A stretch of 64,000 bases of DNA from Planctomycetota bacterium. Its GTDB lineage: Bacteria > Planctomycetota > UBA1135 > GCA-002686595. Positions 17,301 through 27,647 of this stretch are shown here, piece by piece. Each line of letters begins with the position of its first letter. Position 1 is the first letter of the stretch. The position numbers were made by a program, and so were the translations under genes. The notes under the pieces were generated by a model that saw only the letters and a program-made list of their open reading frames with translations, was not told where the DNA came from and did no database searches. The DNA lies in the NCBI GenBank assembly GCA_002862085.1, contig PKCK01000092.1, positions 25,885 through 89,884 of the forward strand, in the 5' to 3' direction.

Positions 17301-20300
17301 TCACGACTCCGCTGCAGGCTTCTCCTCGGCCCGCCCCGCCGCGCCGCGAACGGCGTCGAGCAGCGCGAGGGTCAGCGGGCGGCGCCTCTCCTCCGGGGGG
17401 AGATCGAGGACCGCCTGGGCGAGGTCCTTGAGCCCCTTGAGGTCCACCTTGCCGGTTCCGAGCATGGGGATCTCGCCCACCTCGAAGTACATCGCCGGCT
17501 TCGGCTGGAAGAGGTTGGGCAGGTCGGTCTCCCCGAGGCCCTCGTGAAGCAGGGCGCCGTCGAAGGGAAGGCCCGCATGGAGGACGACGAGCTGCTCGCC
17601 CTTCGTCTCGTCCTCCACCGCCGTCACCGCGATCGCGGGGGGCGCTGCGTCCTCGTCGAGCGCGCCCTCGTGACCGCGGGAGAGCTCCATCGCGAGGTCC
17701 TGCAGCGCCTCCTCCACGCGGCCGTGGGGCACCATCTCTCCGCCGATCTTGCTGAAGCGGGAGAGCCGGTCCGTGATGAAGAGGAAGCCGTCGCGATCGA
17801 GGTACCCGATGTCCCCGGTGGTGTACCAGCCGTCGATCAGGACCTCGGCCGTCTTCTCAGGCATCCCGAGATAGCCCTGCATGACGTTGGGCCCCTTCGC
17901 GAGGATCAATCCTGCGTCCCCCACCCCGCGCTCGACGACGCTCGCCGGGTACGCGTCCTGATCCACGATGCGCACCGCCACCCCCGGCAGCGGACGGCCG
18001 ATCGACCCCGGCCTGTGACTGCGCGCGCGGCGCGGAGCGTCGTCACCGCCGGGGAGGTTGGCGGAGACGACAGGGCTGAGCTCGGTGCAGCCGTACCCCT
18101 CCATCAGCTGCGAGCCGAACTTCGCCTTCCATGCGGCCGCGAGGGCCTGGCTCAGCTTGGCCGCCCCCGAGAGCGCCACGCGCACGCGCGCGAACTGCTC
18201 GGGCGCGCAGCGGCGGAGATAGGACTGGTAGAAGGTCGGAGTGCCGATCGTGATCGTGACGCCGTGCTCGCCGCACATCTCCCCGATCACCTTCGCATCG
18301 AGCGGGTTGGCGTGATACACGGCCTTCGATCCCGAGAGCAGCGTGGTCCACAGCGTGACCGTGTAGCCGAAGCTGTGGAAGAAGGGGAGGATCCCGAGCA
18401 CTGCGTCGCCGGGTCCGAGGGAGATCACCTGGAGCACCGACTGGGCGTTCGACAGGACGTTGGAGTGGCTCAGCATCACGCCCTTGGGCGCGCCCGTGCT
18501 GCCGCTCGAGAAGATGATCGTCGCGGTCTCCTCGGAGGCCGGGGCACCGCCGCGCGGGGAGGGCGCCTCGAAATTCGCGAGCCAGGTCCCGGGGAGGAAC
18601 GACTTCGCGAGGAAGCCGAGCTTCATGCCCGTGGTGATGGCGGGGCGTACGTCCTCGAGCAGGATCGTGCGGTCGGGGGGCAGCGGCGACTCTCGCTCCA
18701 GGGCCCCGAGGAACCGCCTGGCGGTGATGATCGAGCCGCAGTCCGCCCGCTCACACATCTCGGCGAGGTCGGCGTTCTGAAGGGTGTAGTTCAGGTTGAC
18801 CGTGGCGCGGCCTTCGAGCGCGAGGGCGATGTTCGCGAGGGCGCCGCCTGCGCCCGGCGGGAGCAGGACCGCCACGTTCTTGCCCTGCCCGAGGAGCGGG
18901 CGCAGCGCCTCGCGCATGCAGAGGGAGCCCACGAGCAGCTCGCGGTAGCTCAAGGAGACGCCGGTCCCGCAGACGATCGCGGGGTGGCGCGCATAGCTTC
19001 TAGCCTCGCGCAGGAATCGCCATGCGAGGGATCCCCTCCGCCCCTGCCGCTCCGTCCGCAACGCAGCGATCTGCTCCTGGATCCGCTGGCGGACCGTGAA
19101 CGCGTCCACGTCCGGGGAGAGCGCCTCGCCGATCGCGATGTCCACCTTGTAGGGAAAGCGCCTGGGGAGCTTCCTGAACGCGCGGCCGCCCGAGAACGAG
19201 AAGATGCTCCCCCACAGGCGGTCGAGCGCGACGGGCAGCACCGGGATGCGGGCGTTCCGCGCGATCCGCTCGAGCCCTGTCCGGAAGGGCATCGTGTGGC
19301 CGCTCCGCGTGATCGCTCCCTCGGCGAAGATGCACACGAGCTCCCCGGCGCGCGCAGCCTCCACCGCCTGTCCCAGCGCCGCCTCCTTCTCCTCCTGGCT
19401 GTCACGACCCGACACGGGGATCGCGCCCATCCGCCGCGCGAACCAGCCGAGCAGCGGGACCTCGAAGAACCCCCGGAACATCAGGAAACGCACGTCGCGG
19501 CCGGCGACCGCGGCGATCAGCACCGCGTCCACGAAGGACACGTGGTTCGCGACCAGCAGGGCGCCGCCCCGCTCCGGGATCCGCTCGCTCCCCCGGATCC
19601 TCGTCCGGTAGACGGCGTGGGCGAGGATCCAGATCAGGAAGCGCACGGTGAAGTGCGCCGCGAAGCGCAGCGAGGCGAGGAACGCGATCACCAAGAGCAC
19701 GCCCGTGACGGCGATCATCCCGGGCGGCGTCAGGCCCCCGGCCTGCATGAGCGCGAGGGCCGGACCGGCCAGGAGGATCCCGATGAAGTCCATGCCCTGG
19801 CTGAAGCCGAGGACCGATCCGCGGGTCGCGTCGGGCGGGAGGACCTGGCAGAGGGTGCGGACCGGCAGGGAGAAGACCCCGGACGACACGCCGAGCACCG
19901 AGAGACAGATCGCGACCCACTGCGTGCTCAGGGGCGCCGCCTGGATCGCGAGGAGCGAGCCCGCCATGCCGAGGAGGCCGAGCGGCGTGAGGCCCGGCTC
20001 GATCCTGTCACCCGACAAGCGGCTCGCGATGACCGCCCCCACCGCGATACCGAGGGCCACCGGGAGGAGCAGGAGGCTCGTCTCCTCCTTGTCGAGCTCG
20101 AGAGTGGTGAGGCCGTACTCGTTGACGATCAGCACGACGAGGGCGCCCACGAAGTAGTAGACGGCGCTGCCGGCGATGGAGACCCCGAGGTGCGGGACCC
20201 CGCGAACGCTCCGGGACTGCCGCAGCATCTCCGCCGCGAAGTTCAACGGGATGACACGCGAAGGGTCCCGTGGTTCCTGGTGCTCGATGGGCAGGCACGC

Positions 20301-20897
20301 GAGCCAGCCCAGGGTCGCGAGGCCGACGTACACCACCCCCGGGATCCAGAGGCGGTCGCCGAAGTGCTCGGCCAGGGTGCCCGCCAGAACGATCCCGCCG
20401 AGGATCGCGACGGTCGTGCTCGTCTGGATCAGGGCGTTCGCCCGCGACATGTCCCGGCCGGGGATGATCTCCCGCAAGATGCCGTACTTGGAGGGCCCGA
20501 AGAGCGCGCTCTGGGCTCCCATGAGGAACACCACCGCGAGCAGCGCGGCGTAGCTCTGCAAGGAGAGGGCGATCGTCGCCGCGCCCATGACGACGATCTC
20601 GAGGACGTTCGCCGCCTTGATGATCGACGACTTGGAGAGGCGGTCGGCGAGCGCGCCCGTGGACGTGCAGAGGAGCACGAAGGGCAGCGCGAAGAGCGTC
20701 GCCGGGAGCCACTGACGGCTGGTCCCGTCGGAGCTCACGGCGAGCGGATCAGCCGCCATCCACGGCAGCGCCTCCGCGGTAGCCGCGGAGACGGTGAGCA
20801 ACAGGATCAGCTGCTTGAACGCGTTGTCGTTGAAGGCTCCGAGGAACTGGGAGCCGATGAGGGCGCTGAAGGAGCGTCGCTTGAGGGGTCCGAGCAT
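17301..20897 (-). CDS. aas: LplT-Aas fusion: lysophospholipid flippase / acyltransferase / acyl-ACP synthetase
   Basis: 1198 residues in three parts. Residues 1-~430 are an MFS transporter (FLGAFNDNAFKQ, TGALADRLSK, SALFGPSKYGILREIIPGR), like LplT. Residues ~435-630 are a PlsC-type acyltransferase with the NHVSFVD box and FAEGAITRSG. Residues ~640-1170 are an AMP-forming acyl-ACP/CoA synthetase with the P-loop IIFSSGSTGAPKG, MEGYGCTE and YTTGDIGYLD. In E. coli LplT flips lyso-phosphatidylethanolamine inward and Aas re-acylates it; here both would be one inner-membrane protein. Such fusions are known in other bacteria. The gene stands alone and ends facing the terminator at 17219. A TACCAT box lies 24 nt upstream of the start. 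Confidence 0.92.
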   Translation of the reverse strand: MLGPLKRRSFSALIGSQFLGAFNDNAFKQLILLLTVSAATAEALPWMAADPLAVSSDGTSRQWLPATLFALPFVLLCTSTGALADRLSKSSIIKAANVLEIVVMGAATIALSLQSYAALLAVVFLMGAQSALFGPSKYGILREIIPGRDMSRANALIQTSTTVAILGGIVLAGTLAEHFGDRLWIPGVVYVGLATLGWLACLPIEHQEPRDPSRVIPLNFAAEMLRQSRSVRGVPHLGVSIAGSAVYYFVGALVVLIVNEYGLTTLELDKEETSLLLLPVALGIAVGAVIASRLSGDRIEPGLTPLGLLGMAGSLLAIQAAPLSTQWVAICLSVLGVSSGVFSLPVRTLCQVLPPDATRGSVLGFSQGMDFIGILLAGPALALMQAGGLTPPGMIAVTGVLLVIAFLASLRFAAHFTVRFLIWILAHAVYRTRIRGSERIPERGGALLVANHVSFVDAVLIAAVAGRDVRFLMFRGFFEVPLLGWFARRMGAIPVSGRDSQEEKEAALGQAVEAARAGELVCIFAEGAITRSGHTMPFRTGLERIARNARIPVLPVALDRLWGSIFSFSGGRAFRKLPRRFPYKVDIAIGEALSPDVDAFTVRQRIQEQIAALRTERQGRRGSLAWRFLREARSYARHPAIVCGTGVSLSYRELLVGSLCMREALRPLLGQGKNVAVLLPPGAGGALANIALALEGRATVNLNYTLQNADLAEMCERADCGSIITARRFLGALERESPLPPDRTILLEDVRPAITTGMKLGFLAKSFLPGTWLANFEAPSPRGGAPASEETATIIFSSGSTGAPKGVMLSHSNVLSNAQSVLQVISLGPGDAVLGILPFFHSFGYTVTLWTTLLSGSKAVYHANPLDAKVIGEMCGEHGVTITIGTPTFYQSYLRRCAPEQFARVRVALSGAAKLSQALAAAWKAKFGSQLMEGYGCTELSPVVSANLPGGDDAPRRARSHRPGSIGRPLPGVAVRIVDQDAYPASVVERGVGDAGLILAKGPNVMQGYLGMPEKTAEVLIDGWYTTGDIGYLDRDGFLFITDRLSRFSKIGGEMVPHGRVEEALQDLAMELSRGHEGALDEDAAPPAIAVTAVEDETKGEQLVVLHAGLPFDGALLHEGLGETDLPNLFQPKPAMYFEVGEIPMLGTGKVDLKGLKDLAQAVLDLPPEERRRPLTLALLDAVRGAAGRAEEKPAAES

Positions 20898-21099
20898 GGT
20901 GTTCAGTCCGCGCCGCCGCGATGGTACGGCTCACGAGGAGGATCGGACATCACGGGCCGCGCCGAAGCACAAGGGTTCGAAGCGGGCTGTCAAGCGACGC
21001 TGATCGATGCGGCTGCCCCGTCCGGATACGAGCGCGCCCCCTCACCCGGCGACGCGACGGTCGGCGGACGAGAGGGCGCGGCTCCGGACGTGAGGCCCC

Positions 21100-22840
<1,741 letters not shown>

Positions 22841-23104
22841 CTGGCCCCGCGGTGGGTCACGGGGCGAGTGGGATGATTCTGAGAGAGGGCCCCTCCAGGA
22901 GGCTCCAGTGCCCGGAATGCCGCGAAGCGCCTGTCTTCGCGGCGTGACAGGGCCTCCGTGAGTGGCCTTTCGCGGGAACGATCATAGAAGATTCACCGCC
23001 CATGCCATCAGATATAGGAGCCAGGGCTCCTGCGCCATGCGCCGCTCTGCCTCGCCGCTCTTCCCGACTGTGCGGCACACCCTCTCCCATCCGCCCATCG
23101 AACG
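22841..23104. other. Divergent intergenic region between thiC and the HEAT-repeat locus
   Basis: No gene is supported here. An 8-bp perfect inverted repeat (CCGCGAAG and CTTCGCGG) spans 22920-22942. An unusually AT-rich patch at about 22981-23020 contains TATGAT on the minus strand (22986-22981), a fair -10 candidate for thiC, which would give a long leader upstream of the riboswitch. No convincing -35 is seen on either strand. Confidence 0.4.
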
Positions 23105-23200
23105 ATGAACAAAGACCGCTTGCTTCGCTTCGCGACGCGCGTCCTGATCGTGTTCGGCTGCACCGCGGCCTTCACGAACTGGACCTTCGCCTTCCAGTGA
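23105..23200 (+). pseudogene. Detached signal-peptide ORF of the HEAT-repeat gene
   Basis: 31 codons reading MNKDRLLRFATRVLIVFGC and ending WTFAFQ, then TGA TGA. The peptide has the three parts of a Sec signal: a basic start, a hydrophobic core (VLIVFGCTAAF) and a plausible cleavage site after TFA. The same reading frame continues without further stops through a Gly/Pro-rich stretch (23204-23371) into the HEAT-repeat ORF. The two stop codons therefore look like an interruption of one exported protein by a double nonsense change or a sequence error. It could instead be a short upstream ORF. I see no Shine-Dalgarno before its ATG. Confidence 0.45.
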
Positions 23201-23371
23201 TGAGGCGCCGGCCCTCGCGCTCCCGGTGGGAGCGCGCCCGGTGACACCGCCGGCGGCGGTGGTGGCAGTCAAGGTCCTGGCGCGACGGGCGGCGGCGGAG
23301 GGCCGGCCGGACCCAGCGGCCCGGCTGGACCGCCCGCGCCCGGAGCCCCCCCCGCGGGCAACCCCGGGGCC

Positions 23372-25333
23372 ATGGGCGTGCCCGAGGTCCCGACGGGCAT
23401 GGGAGGCCTCCCGGTCCTGCCCGGCGAGGATCCCTACGACCTCGACCGCTACGGCCAGACGACCGATCCGAACGACTGGCAGCTGTGGTGGCAGTTCAAC
23501 CGCGACCGCTTCCTGCGCTTCTCCGGCATCAACACCGGCGGTGCGTACACCGGCTCCGACGGCGTCTACCTCGGCCGCGGCCAGGTCAGCCGCGAGACCA
23601 TCGGCGGGCGCGCGAGCGATGCGCTGATCGACACGGTGCTCTCCGACGCCCTCCAGAAGGGCATCCAGAAGGGCTGCACCAACCGATTCAGCCAGAGCGC
23701 TCTCGTCGCGATGTCCAAGGTCGGTGGCGAGCACCAGCGCGTCTACGACTTCATGACCCGTTGGTACCTCGCCAACGGCACGCCCGAGATGCATCCGACC
23801 GCGGCCTTCCTCCTCGGAGTGATGGGCGGCGAGCAGAACATCGAGCTCCTGCGCGACATCGCCCTCAACACGAAGGCAGGCTGCGAGGCTATCACGCCCG
23901 GGGGCAAGCCGACGACGGCGCGGGTCCCCATGGACATCCGCTCCTTCGCCGCCTACGGCCTCGGCATGATCGGCTCGCGCTCCCCCAAGCAGGAGGTGCG
24001 CCAGGCGATCGTCGAGGCACTCGTCGAGATCATCGAGAACGACGCGAGCGAGGCCAACGACGCACGCGTCGCCGCGATGATCGCCATGGGCCTCGTGCCC
24101 CTGCACGTCGACGAGGACGTCGTGGCGTGCTACTGCGGCACCTGCGTGGTCCCCGATCCCCACACGTCGCTGCGGCCCCAGGTCACGTACCTGATGCGCT
24201 ACTTCACCGCGACGAAGGAGTTCGATCCGGTGCTGCGCTCCCACACCGCGACCACCCTGGCTCGCCTCGTGGCCGCTCGTCCCGAGGGCATGACCAACCG
24301 CATGAAGGAGGGCGTCGCAGAGGTCCTCATCCGCGCGCTGCGGAAGTCCTCGCGCCAGCCCGAGAACGTGCGCGAGAGCTCGGTGCTCGCCCTGGGCCTG
24401 ATCGGCGACGCCGACGACGACGCGGTCGACGAATGGATCCGCTGGCAGATCCGCAAGTCGATCAAGTCCGGCGGCGACATGGAGAAGCGCTTCGCGCTGA
24501 TCTCCCTGGCCGAGGTCGGCGGCCACCGCGGGCAGGGCGATGAGCCCTTCAGCGCGCTGGCCGAGATTCGCTCGACCCTGCGGGGCGAGCTCGTGCGCGG
24601 CAAGAAGCGCGTGAAGCCCTGGGCTGCCCTCGCGGTCGGCGTGCTCGGCTTCGAGCTCGGCGCCAAGGGCCAGGCCCTCGACGTGGAGCTGGACACCGCT
24701 CTCGGCAACGTCATCCGCGCGGGCAAGCGCGTGGACGACCTCGGTGCTTTCGCCCTCGCAGCAGGCATGCGCGGGTCCATCGCTCTCATGCCCAAGCTGC
24801 GGCCGAAGGTCGAGCGCACCCGCGACGCGGCCGCCCGCGGCTACGTCGCGATGGGCCTCGGGATGCTCCAGGACAAGGAGTCGATCGAGGTGCTCAAGGA
24901 GACCTTCGCCGAGGGCCAGGGTGCACCGGTGCTGCAGATGCGCACGGGCCTCGCGCTCGGCCTCCTCGGAGAGGGCAGCGTGGTCGACGGGCTGCTCGAG
25001 TCCATGAGGAAGGCCGCTGCGGCCTACGAGGCGCTCGACAAGAACGCGACCGAGCGCCAGCGACTCGAGGCCGAGGGCGAGCTCGTCGCAGCGATCACGG
25101 CCCTCGGGTACATCGGGGACAAGCGCGCGCTCGACGAGCTCTGCCGCATCACGGTGGACGACGAGGACGAGTTCCCGCCGGCGGCTCGCGAGGCCGCCGT
25201 GGTGGGCCTCGGGATGCTGGGCGACCGCTCCCCGCAACCGTGGCGCCTGGCGCTGACCCTGGGCGCCAACTACCGCGCCCGCACAGCGACCCTCACCACC
25301 GGTGAGCGCACCGGAGTCCTCGACCTCGAGTGA
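23372..25333 (+). CDS. HEAT-repeat protein, probably the body of an exported protein
   Basis: 653 residues from the first in-frame ATG. A short disordered start is followed by PGEDPYDLDRYGQTTDPNDWQ, a planctomycete-like opening, then many helical repeats of HEAT/PBS-lyase type (AFLLGVMGGEQNIELLRDIA, SSVLALGLIGDADDDAV, AAVGVLGFELG, GYVAMGLGMLQDKESIEVL, TGLALGLLGEGSVVDGLL). Such alpha-solenoids bind proteins; no enzyme motif is seen. A CYCGTC cysteine cluster lies near residue 250. Upstream codons 23204-23371 are open in the same frame and encode a Gly/Pro linker (GPAGPSGPAGPPAPGAPP), preceded by two TGAs and a signal peptide. The true start may thus be 23105 if the stops are not real. Two hairpins follow the gene. 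Confidence 0.8.
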   Translation: MGVPEVPTGMGGLPVLPGEDPYDLDRYGQTTDPNDWQLWWQFNRDRFLRFSGINTGGAYTGSDGVYLGRGQVSRETIGGRASDALIDTVLSDALQKGIQKGCTNRFSQSALVAMSKVGGEHQRVYDFMTRWYLANGTPEMHPTAAFLLGVMGGEQNIELLRDIALNTKAGCEAITPGGKPTTARVPMDIRSFAAYGLGMIGSRSPKQEVRQAIVEALVEIIENDASEANDARVAAMIAMGLVPLHVDEDVVACYCGTCVVPDPHTSLRPQVTYLMRYFTATKEFDPVLRSHTATTLARLVAARPEGMTNRMKEGVAEVLIRALRKSSRQPENVRESSVLALGLIGDADDDAVDEWIRWQIRKSIKSGGDMEKRFALISLAEVGGHRGQGDEPFSALAEIRSTLRGELVRGKKRVKPWAALAVGVLGFELGAKGQALDVELDTALGNVIRAGKRVDDLGAFALAAGMRGSIALMPKLRPKVERTRDAAARGYVAMGLGMLQDKESIEVLKETFAEGQGAPVLQMRTGLALGLLGEGSVVDGLLESMRKAAAAYEALDKNATERQRLEAEGELVAAITALGYIGDKRALDELCRITVDDEDEFPPAAREAAVVGLGMLGDRSPQPWRLALTLGANYRARTATLTTGERTGVLDLE

Positions 25334-25341
25334 CGCCTCTC

Positions 25342-25363
25342 CCCGCTGGCTGCTGCCAGCGGG
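25342..25363 (+). terminator. Hairpin after the HEAT-repeat gene
   Basis: A perfect 9-bp stem (CCCGCTGGC/GCCAGCGGG) with a TGCT loop starts 9 nt after the HEAT-repeat stop codon. No T tract follows, so its action as an intrinsic terminator is uncertain. Confidence 0.5.
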
Positions 25364-25379
25364 AACGGTCCTGTAAGCT

Positions 25380-25411
25380 CGGGCCCGCGCGGTGACAGCC
25401 GCGCGGGCCCG
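25380..25411 (+). terminator. Second, stronger hairpin terminator
   Basis: A perfect 13-bp GC stem (left arm CGGGCCCGCGCGG at 25380-25392) with the 6-nt loop TGACAG. It follows the weaker hairpin at 25342 and precedes the metallopeptidase gene by 45 nt. The downstream sequence CTTCG is only weakly T-rich. Confidence 0.6.
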
Positions 25412-25456
25412 CTTCGCGTCCGAAGGCCCCGCGCGTGCAGAGCCCACCCTCTCCCC

Positions 25457-26467
25457 ATGCACTGGTCCGAACTCCCCCGCGAAGCGCTGCTCGACAGGCG
25501 CATCGGGGACCTCGGCGTGACCATCGAGGATTCGCCACTGGCGCCGCGCCTCGCGGCCCTGGATCGAGAGCTGGAGGCTCGCGGCCTGCTCTTCCGACCC
25601 TACACCTGGCTCTCCACGGAGTGGTTCGCGCCGGATGGCGCCACGGGCTTCGCGATTCCGTTCTTCCTCGCCCACCCGCGGCTCGTCAGGCTCGAGAGGA
25701 GCCAGATGCTCGAGGTGGAGGGAGGATCCGCGGCGGAGTGCATGAAGCTCCTGCGCCACGAGACCGCCCACGCCATCGACAACGCCTATGGCCTGCGGCG
25801 GCGCCGCCGCTTCCGCGACATCTTCGGCCGGCCGGGGCTTCCCTACCGCGCGAGCTACTCGCCCGACCCGACGAGCCGCGACTACGTCCTTCACCTGGAT
25901 TACTGGTACTCCCAGTCCCACCCCCTCGAGGACTTCGCGGAGACCTTCGCGGTCTGGCTCGGACCCGGTAGCCGCTGGCGCAAGCGGTACGCGGGCTGGC
26001 CCGCCCTCGAGAAGCTCCTCTACGTGGACGAGCTGATGGACGAGATTCGTGACGCGCCGCCGAAGCTCCGCACGCGGCGCCGCGAGGAGCCGGCCCACGG
26101 AGTCCAGCGGACACTGCGCGCCTACTACGCGCAGAAGAAGGCCCACTACGCGGAAGAAGCCACGCCGGCCTTCGACGGCCAGCTCGAGCGAGCCTTCGCT
26201 CTCCCCGAGGACGCGGCGCCGCGCGCCCCCCGGCTCGCCCCCTTCCTCCGCGAGCATCGACGTGACCTCGTCGCGCGGGTCGCCCGCTCCACCGGCCAGC
26301 ACCGCTACCTGCTCGACCACGTGGTCCGCGAGATGATCGCCCGGGCCAAGTCCCGGGAGCTGCGCCTCTCCTCCAGCCGGGAGTCTTCGCTGCTCGACGC
26401 GGCCGTCGTCCTCACGTCCCTCACCGGCCACTTCCTCTACGGCGGCTCGCCCCGCTACCACCGCTGA
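25457..26467 (+). CDS. Putative zinc-binding metallopeptidase paired with an ATP-grasp ligase
   Basis: 336 residues, with no signal peptide or membrane segment, so probably cytoplasmic. The sequence LLRHETAHAIDNAYGL carries the HExxH zinc motif (as HETAH), and about 55 residues later HPLEDFAETFAVWL supplies a likely third ligand and the family's D-F-A-E-x-F-A signature. This matches the group annotated as putative zinc-binding metallopeptidase. The C-terminal ~110 residues are helical and basic. The next gene, an ATP-grasp ligase, starts 10 nt after the stop, and the two are often neighbours in other genomes (recalled, not checked). A make-and-cut pair acting on a small peptide is an attractive but untested idea. 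Confidence 0.75.
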   Translation: MHWSELPREALLDRRIGDLGVTIEDSPLAPRLAALDRELEARGLLFRPYTWLSTEWFAPDGATGFAIPFFLAHPRLVRLERSQMLEVEGGSAAECMKLLRHETAHAIDNAYGLRRRRRFRDIFGRPGLPYRASYSPDPTSRDYVLHLDYWYSQSHPLEDFAETFAVWLGPGSRWRKRYAGWPALEKLLYVDELMDEIRDAPPKLRTRRREEPAHGVQRTLRAYYAQKKAHYAEEATPAFDGQLERAFALPEDAAPRAPRLAPFLREHRRDLVARVARSTGQHRYLLDHVVREMIARAKSRELRLSSSRESSLLDAAVVLTSLTGHFLYGGSPRYHR

Positions 26468-26477
26468 CGCACCCACG

Positions 26478-27515
26478 ATGCCCCGCTCGTCCAGGCTTCG
26501 AATCGCCGTGCTCATGCACGAGGCTCTCGTCCCGCCCGAGTCCATCGCGGGCCTCGACGACGAGCAGGTCGATCAATTCAAGATGGAGTACGACGTCACG
26601 ACCGCGCTCCAGGGCCTCGGGCATGACGTGATCCACGTGCCGGTCGCCGACGAGCTCAAACCGATCCGGGCGGCGCTCCGGGAACACCGGCCCCACGTGG
26701 CCTTCAACCTCCTGATGCACTTCCACGACGCGGGGATCTACGACTCCGCGGTCGTCGCCTGGCTCGAGCTGCGCAAACAGCGCTACACCGGCTGCAACCC
26801 TCGCGGCTTGCTCGTGGCCAACGACAAGGCCCTCTGCAAGAAGGTCCTCCACTACCACAGGATCCGCGCGCCGAAGTTCTTCGTCGTGCCCCGCGGGAAA
26901 GCTCCCAAGAAGCTCCCGAAGGGCCTCCGCTGGCCGCTCTTCGTGAAGTCGCGCAGCGAGCACTCGTCCACGGGGATCAGCCAGGCCTCGATCGTCCACG
27001 ACCCCGAGCAGCTGAGCGCCCGGGTCAACTACGTCCACGAGCAGGTGGGGACCGCAGCACTTTGCGAGGAGTACATCGAGGGGCGCGAGCTCACCATCGG
27101 CGTGCTCGGCAACAAGCGCGTCGAGGTCTCGCCGGTGTGGGAGATCTTCATGGACGACCTGCCCGCCGGCGTGGCGAACATCACCACGAGCCGCGTGAAG
27201 TGGGATCGCGCCTACCAGAAGAAGATCGGCCTGCGCACCGGCCCCGCGGAGGGCCTCGACGGGGCCACCGTCGCGCGCATCCAGCGCACCGCTCGGCGTA
27301 TCCACCGCGCACTGGGGCTCTCCGGTTACAGCCGCATCGACATGCGGATGGACGCGGACGGCCAGGTCTGGATCCTCGAGGCGAATCCCAATCCCGACCT
27401 GTGCTTCGGCGAGGACTTCGCCGAGAGCTTCGAGACGCGCGGCTACTCCTACCCCGAGCTCCTGATGAAGATCGTGCGCCTCGGCCGCTCCTACGAGGCC
27501 CCCTGGATGGGCTGA
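26478..27515 (+). CDS. D-Ala-D-Ala-ligase-like ATP-grasp enzyme
   Basis: 345 residues. The N-terminal pre-ATP-grasp domain (RIAVLMHEALVPPESIAG, HVAFNLLMHFHDAG) is followed by TGCNPRGLLVANDKALCKKVL, which opens the ATP-grasp core. The core includes PLFVKSRSEHSSTGI (ATP-binding Lys), EEYIEGRELTIGVLGN, and RIDMRMDADGQVWILEANPNPDL, where the Asp, Glu and Asn residues bind the two magnesium ions. The fold joins an amino acid or peptide carboxylate to an amine through an acyl phosphate. The context is not the cell-wall cluster, which lies 2 kb away on the other strand, and the neighbour is a zinc peptidase, so it is probably not the housekeeping Ddl. The natural substrates are unknown. Confidence 0.85.
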   Translation: MPRSSRLRIAVLMHEALVPPESIAGLDDEQVDQFKMEYDVTTALQGLGHDVIHVPVADELKPIRAALREHRPHVAFNLLMHFHDAGIYDSAVVAWLELRKQRYTGCNPRGLLVANDKALCKKVLHYHRIRAPKFFVVPRGKAPKKLPKGLRWPLFVKSRSEHSSTGISQASIVHDPEQLSARVNYVHEQVGTAALCEEYIEGRELTIGVLGNKRVEVSPVWEIFMDDLPAGVANITTSRVKWDRAYQKKIGLRTGPAEGLDGATVARIQRTARRIHRALGLSGYSRIDMRMDADGQVWILEANPNPDLCFGEDFAESFETRGYSYPELLMKIVRLGRSYEAPWMG

Positions 27516-27588
27516 CGCTGGATCGGCGTCAGCGAATGCGCCAGGAACGTCACCGAGCCATCGGGCGAGGAACGGATCCTGACGAGAA

Positions 27589-27621
27589 GCGGCGGGCCCC
27601 CCCGAACCGGGGGCCCGCCGC
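27589..27621. terminator. Bidirectional hairpin terminator between convergent genes
   Basis: A perfect 13-bp stem (GCGGCGGGCCCCC at 27589-27601 with its complement at 27609-27621) and a 7-nt loop lie between the ATP-grasp gene and the convergent thrS. Symmetric placement suggests it serves both strands. Confidence 0.75.
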
Positions 27622-27647
27622 TCCTCGAATCAGCGCGGGTCCTCCGA

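Noticed and set aside
23198..23203. Selenocysteine or reassigned UGA at the tandem TGA
   Set aside because: Two adjacent UGAs with no evident SECIS-type hairpin, while many genes here end normally at TGA. Mutation, readthrough or sequence error is simpler.
22982..26545. An 1187-codon open frame on the minus strand opposite the HEAT and metallopeptidase genes
   Set aside because: It is antisense to two well-supported genes and has no domain; its Arg/Ala/Glu-rich composition is what the complement of GC-rich coding sequence gives. The same applies to other long antisense frames, for example 10649-14473 minus and 17544-21131 plus.
27589..27621. The long perfect inverted repeat as an attachment site or small mobile repeat
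   Set aside because: It lies exactly between two convergent genes, as a bidirectional terminator would, and no similar copy was noticed elsewhere in the window.
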